In this document: positions 41,830 through 51,400 of the stretch, piece after piece
Layout: every line of letters begins with the position of its first letter
Position numbering within the stretch: position 1 is the first letter of the stretch
NCBI RefSeq assembly: GCF_002868735.1
Contig: NZ_CP025612.1
Span: 124,001-188,000 of the forward strand
DNA length: 64,000 bases
Reading direction: 5' to 3'
Source of the DNA: Niveispirillum cyanobacteriorum
GTDB taxonomy: Bacteria; Pseudomonadota; Alphaproteobacteria; Azospirillales; Azospirillaceae
The notes under the pieces: model-generated
The model's input: the letters and a program-made list of their open reading frames with translations, nothing else
What the model was told of the DNA's origin: nothing
Databases searched by the model: none
Translations under genes and position numbers: made by a program

Positions 41830-42308
41830 GCCCCCTCCCGCCGTGCCGACGCGCGATGCAGGATGACGAGGTCGGGGCCGATTACGGAGCCATCGGGAAG
41901 GGTGCACTCTCTGCCTTCGCCTGCCATCCAGCCGGCGGGGACGGCGCTGTCCGCATCCGGGTCCAGATGCGCGAAGACCAGACCGCCGGCCATGGCCACG
42001 CCGATGGCAGGCAGGGCCAGGGTCTTGCGTGCGGCATCGTCCAGGTGAAAGTCGGTATCGTTGAAGGGGATAGCCTTGGGCACCCCATCCTGATCGTAGA
42101 CCCAGGCATGGTACGGGCAGCGGAGCGGCCCCTTGCCGGTGGGTTCCGTCAGCATCAGGGCGAAACGATGAGAACAGACATTGCGGAAGCCGCGCAGGCT
42201 GCCGTTGAAATTTCGCACCAGCACCGGAATGGCGCCGATCCAGCCCGTGGCCCAGCAACCATGCGCCGCCAGATCATCGCCATGGGCCAGCAGCACCCAG
42301 CCATTCAT
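41823..42308 (-). CDS. Stand-alone Rieske domain protein
   Basis: A 161-residue protein consisting of a Rieske domain: VCSHR (Cys 45, His 47) and CPYHAW (Cys 64, His 67) bind the 2Fe-2S cluster. It begins at the domain edge (MNGWVLLAHGDDL) and lacks the N-terminal strap, which is found in the next gene (40951). It probably works as a separate electron-transfer subunit docking with that catalytic protein. It overlaps the SDR gene by 4 bp upstream and the catalytic gene by 7 bp downstream. Confidence 0.82.
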   Translation of the reverse strand: MNGWVLLAHGDDLAAHGCWATGWIGAIPVLVRNFNGSLRGFRNVCSHRFALMLTEPTGKGPLRCPYHAWVYDQDGVPKAIPFNDTDFHLDDAARKTLALPAIGVAMAGGLVFAHLDPDADSAVPAGWMAGEGRECTLPDGSVIGPDLVILHRASARREGAC

Positions 42309-43069
42309 GCCGTGCGGCCCCCATCCACCACCATGGAGGTGCCGGTGATCCAGCGGCCTGCGTCCGAGATCAGGAAGCAGATGGCGTTCGCCACGTCGTC
42401 GGGATGGCCGAAGCCCAGCGGCTGTAGCTTTTCCAGATGTGCGATCTGATCGGCATTCAGCTTTTCAAAGCCGCGTTCGATCAGTTCGGTCATCACAATG
42501 CTGGGCACCACGCAATTGACGCGGATGGCATCGGGCAGCAGTTCCGCCGACAGGCCCTTGGTGGCGGCGATGATGCCGCCCTTGGCCGCCGCATAGACGA
42601 CATTGGCAGGCGACGACGCGGTGGCAGCGGTGGAGGATATATAGACAAGGCTGGCCCTGTCCGCCTTCACCCCCTTCTGCCGCAGCCCCTTGGCCAGTGC
42701 CAGCGAGGCCCCCAGGTTGGTGCGCATCACCTCGTCAAAGAAATCGGCCTGGAAGATGCGGATGGGGCGCAAAGTCTGGATACCGGCGCAATGGGCCAGA
42801 CCGTGGAAGGGGCCATTGGCCTGTGCCGCCGCCTTCATCCAGGCGGGGATGGCGTCGATGGCGGACAGGTCGAAGGCATCGGCCCGGTGACCGTCACCGG
42901 GCAGGTCGGCCAGGGTGGCGGCCAGCCGGTCCTGATCGCGGCCCGTGATGGTGACGCGTGCGCCCAGTTTGGCCGCCAGGATGGCGGTTGCGCGACCAAT
43001 GCCGGCAGAGGCACCCGTGACCAGGATGTGCCGGCCCGACAGGTCCATGGGATTGATGATGGCGGGCAT
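42305..43069 (-). CDS. Short-chain dehydrogenase/reductase
   Basis: A 254-residue SDR: TGASAGIG (cofactor loop), AHCAGIQ, catalytic Ser in VYISSTAA, the YAAAKGG Y-x3-K pair, and C-terminal WITGTSMVVDGG. It lies directly after pseC and before the split Rieske oxygenase, with 4-bp overlap to the latter. It likely oxidises or reduces the same sugar or acyl intermediate as the oxygenase; the substrate is unknown. Confidence 0.82.
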   Translation of the reverse strand: MPAIINPMDLSGRHILVTGASAGIGRATAILAAKLGARVTITGRDQDRLAATLADLPGDGHRADAFDLSAIDAIPAWMKAAAQANGPFHGLAHCAGIQTLRPIRIFQADFFDEVMRTNLGASLALAKGLRQKGVKADRASLVYISSTAATASSPANVVYAAAKGGIIAATKGLSAELLPDAIRVNCVVPSIVMTELIERGFEKLNADQIAHLEKLQPLGFGHPDDVANAICFLISDAGRWITGTSMVVDGGRTA

Positions 43070-43073
43070 GGGC

Positions 43074-44291
43074 TTAACCCTTGATGATGCGCGTCAGACT
43101 GTCCACAACCCGATCCTGATCGATCATGGACATGGCGGGATAAAGCGGCAGGGACAGGCAGCGGTCATACCAGCCTGCGGCACCCGGCAGGTGCAGGCCG
43201 CCATAGAGCCGGCGGTAATAGGGCTGGGTATGGACGGGGATGTAATGGACCTGACTGCCCACGCCATCCTGGCGAAGGGCGTTCATGAAGGCGGCGCGGT
43301 CCATGCCGAGCGCCACGAAATCAATCAGCGCCACATAGAGATGCCAGCCCGCCTCCACCCCCGGCATCCGCGCCGATGGCCTCAAGATGGGAGAGAGTGG
43401 AGCCAGGGCCGTGTCATAGGCCGCCACCAGTTTGGCGCGCGTGCGGACAAAGGCGTCCAGCTTTGCCAATTGGCTGATGCCCAGCGCCGCCTGGATATCC
43501 GTCATCCGGTAATTGAAGCCGGGTTCCGGCATTTCATAATACCAGGGGTTGGGCGCGCCATCGGCGGCCAGGGCGGCGGTCTGGTTGGTGAACCCGTCCG
43601 GGTCGCGCACCATGCCGTGGGACACGCCGGCGCGCACCTTCCTGGCCAGGGCGTCATTATTGGTGGTGACCATGCCGCCTTCACCCGTCGCCATGGTCTT
43701 CACCGGGTGGAAGGAGAAGCAGGCCAGGGCCGAACGGTCGCAGGCACCGACGGCCACCATGGCACCATCGGCCCCGGTCAGGCGGGTGCCGACGGCATGG
43801 GCCGCATCCTCCACAATGGTCAGGCCGCGTTCGATGGCGAGTGCCGACAGGCCCACCATATCGGCGGTCTGCCCCGCCAGATGCACGGGCGCGATGGCCC
43901 GCACGCGCCATCCCCTGGCCTCGGCCCGCGCGATCGCGTCCTCCGCGTCTTGCCGACGCATCAGGCCGGTATCGGGATCGACATCGGTAAAGGCCACCTG
44001 CGCGCCGACATAACGGACGGCATTGGCAGTGGCCAGGAAGGTGACGCTGGGCACCAAGACCGCGTCGTTTGGCTTCAGGTCGAGTGCCAGCATGCAGACA
44101 TGCAGGGCGGCGGTGGCGTTGGCGCAGGCGATGGCATGGCGCACCCCCACCTTTTCCGCAAATGACCGCTCAAACCAGCCGATGCTGGGACCCTGGGTCA
44201 GCCAGTCGCCGCGGAGGACCTGTTCCACGGCGGCGATGTCGGCCTCGTCAATCCATTGCCGCCCATAAGGCAGAAAGGGACCCTTGCTCAC
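43074..44291 (-). CDS. pseC: UDP-4-amino-4,6-dideoxy-altrosamine transaminase
   Basis: A 405-residue PLP aminotransferase of the DegT/PseC family. The N-terminal YGRQWIDEADIAAVEQVL, VPSVTFLATANAVRYVGA, EDAAHAVGT and the PLP Lys motif SFHPVKTMATGEGG are present, and FNYRMTDIQAALG follows. It converts the PseB product to the 4-amino sugar. A GTG start at 44291 overlaps the pseB stop by 4 bp. Confidence 0.9.
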   Translation of the reverse strand: MSKGPFLPYGRQWIDEADIAAVEQVLRGDWLTQGPSIGWFERSFAEKVGVRHAIACANATAALHVCMLALDLKPNDAVLVPSVTFLATANAVRYVGAQVAFTDVDPDTGLMRRQDAEDAIARAEARGWRVRAIAPVHLAGQTADMVGLSALAIERGLTIVEDAAHAVGTRLTGADGAMVAVGACDRSALACFSFHPVKTMATGEGGMVTTNNDALARKVRAGVSHGMVRDPDGFTNQTAALAADGAPNPWYYEMPEPGFNYRMTDIQAALGISQLAKLDAFVRTRAKLVAAYDTALAPLSPILRPSARMPGVEAGWHLYVALIDFVALGMDRAAFMNALRQDGVGSQVHYIPVHTQPYYRRLYGGLHLPGAAGWYDRCLSLPLYPAMSMIDQDRVVDSLTRIIKG

Positions 44292-45313
44292 GAAGGCCGC
44301 TCCAGCAGGGCGCGCATCGCATCCTCTGACAGCCATTCGGGATTGGTGTCGCTGCGATAGCTGAAACCATCGGGAACGGGCGTCGCCCCCTGCTTGGCAT
44401 AGGGGCCGCGATCCCACCATTTGAAGGCGGGTTCGATGATGTAGCGGTCGGGCAGTTCCACCGTCTGCCGGGCATCATCCTCGGTGATCATGATCTCATG
44501 CAGCTTTTCACCAGGGCGGATGCCGACAATGCGGTGGGGCAGGGTCGGGGCCATCGTGTGGGCCAGATCGACGATGCGCATGGAGGGGATCTTGGGCACG
44601 AAAATCTCGCCCCCCTGCATCATGGAAAAGGAGGTGGCGACGAAATCCACGCCCTTGTTCAAGGTGATCCAGAACCGGGTCATGCGGTCGTCAGTGATGG
44701 GCAGTTCCTTGGCCCCATCTTCAATCAGTTTGCGGAAGAAGGGCACCACCGACCCGCGCGACCCCACGACATTGCCATAGCGCACGGCGGCAAAGCGGGT
44801 GCCGACGGAGCCGGACAGATTGTTGGCCGCTACGAAAATCTTGTCCGACGCCAGCTTGGAGGCGCCATAGAGGTTCACAGGGCTGGCCGCCTTATCGGTG
44901 GACAGTGCCACCACCTTCTTCACCTTGTTGGCCAGTGCCGCCTGCACCACGTTTTCAGCACCGTTCACATTGGTGCGGATACATTCGATGGGATTGTATT
45001 CGGCGGTGGGCACATGCTTCAGAGCGGCGGCGTGGACACAATAATCGATCTCCCGCATCGCCATGGACAGGCGCTGCTGGTCGCGGACATCGCCGATGAA
45101 GAAGCGCAGCACATCACGGTTATCCATGTCCGCGAATTGCTGCTGCATCTCATACTGTTTGAATTCATCGCGCGAGAAGATGACCAGCCGGCGCGGCTTG
45201 CCGTGTTTCAGCAGGAAACGCGTGAATTGCCGGCCAAAGGAACCGGTGCCGCCAGTGATCAGGACGGACGCGCCCTTGAACAGGGCGGGGGCGCGGGTGG
45301 GCTCTGTGCTCAT
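44288..45313 (-). CDS. pseB: UDP-GlcNAc 4,6-dehydratase (inverting)
   Basis: A 341-residue extended SDR. ITGGTGSFGRQFTRFLL is the cofactor site, YCVHAAALKHVP the catalytic region, LYGASKLASDK the Y-x3-K, and KIPSMRIVDLA typical for PseB/FlaA1. It catalyses the first committed step of pseudaminic acid synthesis. It is first in the operon and divergent from the giant glycosyltransferase gene across 165 bp, so a shared promoter region is likely. Confidence 0.92.
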   Translation of the reverse strand: MSTEPTRAPALFKGASVLITGGTGSFGRQFTRFLLKHGKPRRLVIFSRDEFKQYEMQQQFADMDNRDVLRFFIGDVRDQQRLSMAMREIDYCVHAAALKHVPTAEYNPIECIRTNVNGAENVVQAALANKVKKVVALSTDKAASPVNLYGASKLASDKIFVAANNLSGSVGTRFAAVRYGNVVGSRGSVVPFFRKLIEDGAKELPITDDRMTRFWITLNKGVDFVATSFSMMQGGEIFVPKIPSMRIVDLAHTMAPTLPHRIVGIRPGEKLHEIMITEDDARQTVELPDRYIIEPAFKWWDRGPYAKQGATPVPDGFSYRSDTNPEWLSEDAMRALLERPS

Positions 45314-45478
45314 CTCAATCCGGTTCGCTGACGGGCGGGCGGGGTACATATGCTATCCAGTTTGGCGGGCAGGGTTAAGTATTTCCGCAGATTGGGGCTT
45401 TGACCTCATCCCAAGCTTGTTGGATGCGGCGATGTGCTTGGGCTAAGGTAGCCGCACCCCGCCCCAGACGGACCGGAA

Positions 45479-48400
45479 ATGGACCGCAAGCCACCGCCCC
45501 CGACCGACTCGCCCGACCGTCTGCTGGATGGGGCTATCGCGCGTCATCAACAAGGTGATCTGGCTGGGGCCATCGCGCTTTACCGCCAAATCCTGACAAG
45601 ATGGCCGGGGAATGTTGATGCGGGGCATCTGCTGGGCCTTGCCCTGTGGCAGTCGGGCGAGGCTGAGGAAGGGCTGCAACGGGTTAAGGCGGCGGCGGAG
45701 GCGGCGCCGAGATCGCCCACGGTCCAGAATAATCTGGGCGGCATGCTGATGGCGGTGCGGCAGTTCCGTGCCGCCGAGCGGGCGTTTCGCGCGGCACTGG
45801 CCGTCAAACCCGATCTGGTTGATGCACAATCCAACCTTGCCGCCGTATTGCTGGACCTGAACCAGCCGGCAGAGGCGGAGAAGGCGGCGCGGCAGGCGCT
45901 GGCCCTGGCGCCGACGCGGGCCGATGCCTGGTCCAACCGGGGGGTGGCCCTGCTGGAACTGGGCCGGTTTCAGGAGGCGGAGCAGTGTCAGCGCAAGGCC
46001 CTGTCGCTGAACCCCGATCTGGCGGTGGCCCACGCCAATCTGGGCACGCTTCTGCGCCGCCAGGGGATGACCGACGCGGCGGTGCCCTGTTTCCAGCGGG
46101 CGCTGGAACTGGACCGGGATCAGCCGGTGGCGCGGTTCAATCTGGCGCTGGACCATCTGGTTCATGGGCGGCTGGAACAGGGCTGGACCGATTATGAGGA
46201 AAGGTTCCGCGCCCGCCTGCGTCAGCCCCGGCGGGAACTGGATATCCCGTTCTGGCGGGGCGACATGCTGGCGGGCAAGCATCTGCTTATCTGGCCGGAA
46301 CAGGGGCTGGGGGATGAGATCCTGTTTTCCAGCATCTTCCCGGACTTGAAGGGGCTGGACGGTCCGGTGACCGTGGAATGCGACGCGCGGCTGGTGCCGC
46401 TATTCGCCCGGTCCTTTCCGCACCTGTCGGTGGCGGCGACGGGGGCGACCTCCTTGGCGGATTTGCAGATCGCCGCCGGCAGCCTGCCGCGCATGGCGCG
46501 ACCGGTACTGTCCCGGTTTCCGGGGCGGCCTTGGCTGCTGGCCGACGGGGCCGCGACCAACCGCTGGCGCCGGGTACTGGATGACCAGGGCCCTGCGCTG
46601 AATGTCGGCTTCTGTTGGCGCAGTGGTTTGAAATCGGGTGAGCGGGTGGGGCTTTATCCAAGCCTGACCGACTTCGCGCCGTTGTTCGCACTGCCGGGTA
46701 TCCGTTGGGTGCCGCTGCAATATGATCTGGATGAACCGACCACCGTGGCGGAAATGAAGGCCGCCCTGCCCGACGGGATTAACCTGTTCCGCCCGGATAT
46801 CGATCTGCGAGATGACCTGGATGGGGTGGCCGCACTGACCGCCGCGTTGGACCTTGTTATCAGCGCGGGGACGGCGGTGTCGGAATTGTCGGGTGCGCTG
46901 GGCGTGCCGGTCTGGCGCATCGGTGGCGGGGATGAATGGACGCGCCTGGGCACGGATGTCAGGCCCTGGTATCCCAATATGCGCTGCTATAGCAGGCCTG
47001 CTGATCAGGAATTCGCATCGCTGCTGTCCGGGATGGCCCGGGACCTTACCACGATCTTGATCAGTGCGGCGGCGGGCGGTGGGGAGGGTGCCGAGGATGC
47101 GGACGATCTGCATCGCCAGGGCCATGCGTTGATGGAGCAGGGGAAAGCCGGGGAGGCGGTGCCGCTGCTGGAGCGGGCGGCGCGGTTGCGGCCCGGCGAT
47201 GCCCTGCTGCTGGCCCGCCTGGGTGCTGCGTTGCGGGCGCAGGGAAAGGCGAATGCTGCGTGCGACCGGTATCGGCAGTCGCTGACGCTGCGGCCCGGTC
47301 ATGCGGTCACCATCGTCAATATTGCGCGCTGCCTGCTGGACCTGGGTGAGTTGGACGCGGCGGAAGCCGAGCTGGCGCCGCTGCTGACCGGTCCCGGCAT
47401 CTCCCCCCATGTTCACGACACGCTGGGCCTGATCTGGCAGGCACGTGCACAATATGACGCCGCCGCCGCCGCCCACCGGGATGCGGTGACGGTAGATCCG
47501 GCGCTGGTTTCCGGCTGGATCAACCTGGGCGGGGCCCTGCGCGCCGGCTATCGCTTTGCCGAGGCGGCAGCGGCCTTCCGCACCGCGCTGGACCTGTCGC
47601 CCGATCAGGTGGAGGCCTGGACGGGTCTTGCCTATGCCCTGTTCCGCTGCGGTGATCCCGACGGGGCGGAGGCCGCATTGGATAAGGCGCTGGCCCTGGT
47701 GCCTGGCTACCCGCCCGCCATCACCGACCTGTCCCGCATGCGGGAGATGCAGGGACGGGAGGAGGAGGCGCTGGTCCTGCTGGACCGGTTGCTGGCGCAG
47801 CATCCACGCGATGCGCTGGCCCGCTGGAACCGGTCGCATCTGCGACTGTCGCGGGGGGATTTGGCGGACGGATGGGCCGATTACCGCGTCCGTTTTGCCG
47901 CCGGTCAAGCCAGCCCGGTGCGGCAGATGGCGATGCCGGAATGGCAGGGCCAGGATATTACGGGCAAGCGCCTGCTGGTCTGGCGCGAACAGGGGCTGGG
48001 GGATGAAATCCTTTGGGCGGGCCTGATCGCCGACCTGCAGGCGGCTGGCATCCAGGTGATCGTCGAATCCGATCCCCGCCTGACGGGTCTTTTGTCCCGG
48101 TCCTTTGCGGGGATCGTGGCGCGGGCCGAAACACCCGATCCGCGTGACGCGGACTTTCATTGTCCGCTGGGCGACCTGCCATCTATCCTGCGTGCGAGCT
48201 TATCGGCCTTCCCCCCCCGTGCAACAGGCTGGATGAAGCCGGATCCCACCCGTGCGCAGCATTTGGCATCCTGGCTGGACAGCCTGCCACCGGGCTTGCG
48301 GGTTGGTTTCTGCTGGCGGTCGCAGCGGCAGGAGGGCGACCGTAAACAGGCCTATCTGTGCCTGGCCGACCTGCTGCCGCTGCTGACCCTGCCCGGCATC

Positions 48401-51400
48401 GTGCCGGTCAGCCTGCAATATGATGGGGCGGTGGCGGAGATCGCGGCATTGCGCGATACCCGTGGCGTCATGGTCCATCAATGCCCTGATACCGACCTGA
48501 AAGATGATCTGGAGGGGGCGGCGGCCCTGATGGCCGGGCTTGATCTGGTGATCTGCGCGCCGACGGCGGTCGGCGAAATGGCGGCCTCGCTGGGTGTACC
48601 GGTCTGGCGGTTTCAGAACAGGCACGACTGGTCGACGTTGGGTATGGCAGTCCGGCCCTGGTACCCCGCGATGCGGCTATTCATTGCAGATCCGGTGCGC
48701 GACGTCGTGCCCGCCCTTGTGCGGGAAATGACCCGGTTGCTGGAGGCCCCAACCCTGCCGGTGGCGCCGCCCACCCTTGAGGCGGTGATGGAACAGCACC
48801 GGCTGGGTGATCTGGTGGCGGCTGAACAGGGATACCGCGCTATCCTGCGGGTACAGCCCGACGAGGTGGATGCCCTGCATCTGCTGTCGCAGGTGTTGCT
48901 GCAAGGTGGCCGTGCGGCGGAGGCGCTGCCCCTGGTCGACCGTGCGCTGTCCCTGGACCCGGATTATGCCAATGCCCACAATACGCGCGGCAGCCTTTTG
49001 AAGGCGTTAGGCCGGTTCGCAGACGCGGAGAAGGCGTTCCGGCAGACGCTGTCCCGCCGCGCCGACCATGCAGAGGCCTGGTCCAATTTAGGCGCGACGC
49101 TGGTCGAACTGCGCCGTTATGGCGATGCGGAGAAAGCCAGCCGCCGGGCGCTTGTGCAACGGCCAGACTATCCCCGCGCCCTGGTCAATCTCGGGGTGGC
49201 GCTGCGCCATCTGGGACGGTGGCGGGAGGCAGCGGAATGCCAGGAGAAGGCCCTGTCCCAGGCCCCGGACATGCCGGATGCGTGGGGGGAACTGGGCTTG
49301 TGCCGCACGGCGCTGTGGGATGCAGCAGGGGGGCGACAGGCACAGGAAAGGGCTCTGTCCATCGACCCGACCTATGCCGAGGCAGCGGTCAATCTGTCGC
49401 TGGAGAGGGCGGGCCAGGGTGATGTGCCGGGTGCCCGTGCGGCCCTGTCCCGCGCCCTGTCCATCCGGCCCGGCTTTGCCCGCGCGTTGTATAACGACGC
49501 GCTGCTGGCCCTGGTGCAGGGAGACCTGAAGGCCGGCTGGACCCGGCATGAGGTGCGGTTTGACAGCGGGGAAGTGGCCTGGGGTGGCCCACCATCCGTT
49601 CCCCGCTGGGACGGAACGCCGCTATCCGGCCGGCGCCTGCTGGTCTGGGGGGAACAGGGGCTGGGCGATCAGGTGATGATGGCGGCCCATTACGGACTTC
49701 TATCCGGGCTGGGTGGTTCTGTCACCCTCTGGACCGATCCACGGCTGGTGCCGATCCTGGCGCGGGCCTTTCCGTTTGCCACCGTGATGGCCGAAGGAAC
49801 GGCGGTGCCGGTGGATTGCCATGTGCCGGCGGGCAGCCTGCCCTTGCTTCTGGCCCCTGATATCGCGGGTTGGGACGGGAAGGCGTTTCTGACGCCGCGC
49901 CACGACCTGGCCCCGTTATGGCGCGACAGGCTGGCGGCACTGCCGCCAGGACTGCGCATCGGCCTGTGCTGGCGCAGCCAGTTGCGGACAGCCGCGCGAG
50001 AGGCGGCTTATACGGAGCTGTCCGACTGGCTGCCCCTGCTGCGCATGAGCGGCGTTCAGGTCGTCTCCCTGCAATATGACGGGGCGGCAGAAGAGATTGC
50101 GGCGTTGGAGGCAGCCCATGGCGTGCATATCCATCGCTGGGACGGGGTCGATCTGCGCGATGATCTGGAAACGGCCCTGGCCCTGACGGCACAGCTGGAT
50201 CTGGTTATCACGGTGGCCACGGCGGTGGGAGAAATGGCGGGTGCCTTGGGCGTGCCCGTCTGGCGCCTGTCGGGCCCGCTGGATTGGACAAGGATGGGTA
50301 CCGCCGTGCGGCCATGGTTTGCCAGCATGCGGGTTTTCACATCCGCACCCCTGGCGTTCATGGCATCGCAGGTGCCGGCGGTCATCACGGCCCTGACGGC
50401 CCTATGCCAATCCGCCTTGATGCTGACCGATGCTCAGCATCAAGGCGGCCCTCAAGCGCCAGGCGCGTGCATCCGCACGCTTGGCTTACAGCGCACGAGC
50501 GCCGGGCCGCCAGTCGGCGGCCTCCAATCCACGGAAGGTCTGAACTTCGACGGATTGGCATTGCCCGGCGATGGCCCGGATGGTGATCCTTCCACGTGGC
50601 TGGAGCGGGGAATTGAGCGGCAGAAGGCGGGTGATCCCGCCGGTGCCATGCCCTTCTACCATGCCGTCATCGAGCGGGACGGGGAAGCGCCGGTAGCCCT
50701 GCACCTGCTGGGTCTGGCCCTGCAGCAGACGGGCCGGCCTGCCGATGGCCTGCCGTTCATGTTGCGTGCCGTGGCAGCAGCGCCGGATTACACGGCGGCC
50801 TGGGTGAATCTGGGCAATCTGTACCAGACCCTGGACCACCCGGCAGAGGCGGAGGAGGCTTATCGTAAGGCGCTTGCCCTGCGTCCCCTGGACCCTGGCA
50901 CCTGGACCAACCTGGGCAATGCCCTGCGCGCGCTGGGCCGGCTGGAGGATGCGGTCAAGGCCCATGGCCGGGCCATCGGCATGGATAAGGGGTCCGCGAT
51001 CGCCCATGGCAATCTGGCGGCGGTGCTGAAAGACCTGGACCGGCTGGACGCGGCGGAGGGTGAATATCGGCTGGCCCTGACCCTGGGCGGGGCCGATACG
51101 CATCTGCATGCCGGGCTGGGAGACGTGCTGCGCCAGAGGGGCCAACTGGTTCCGGCGCGGGCGGCGTTGCAGGAGGCGCTGCGCCTTGACCCCGGTAATG
51201 GCGAGGCCTGGAATAATCTGGGCCGGGTGGCGGAAATGGCGGGCGATCCCGCCGCTGCCCGCCGCGACTATGACCAAGCATTGGCCGCCATGCCGGGCCT
51301 GCCCACGGCGCTTTATAACCGTGGCCTTCTGGACTTGACCGAGGGCGCGCTGGAAGCCGGGTGGAAGGGATATGGCATGCGGTTCCGGGGGACGGAGACC

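Noticed and set aside
40951-42308. Frameshifted pseudogene explanation for the split Rieske oxygenase
   Set aside because: The downstream ORF has its own strong RBS and an N-terminal strap that should lie before, not after, the Rieske domain, so one indel cannot restore a normal protein.
46400-48160. 586-codon open frame antisense to the giant glycosyltransferase
   Set aside because: It mirrors a GC-rich coding strand, is Arg/Gln/Gly/Pro-rich without domains, and has no RBS; the plus-strand protein has clear TPR and GT motifs.
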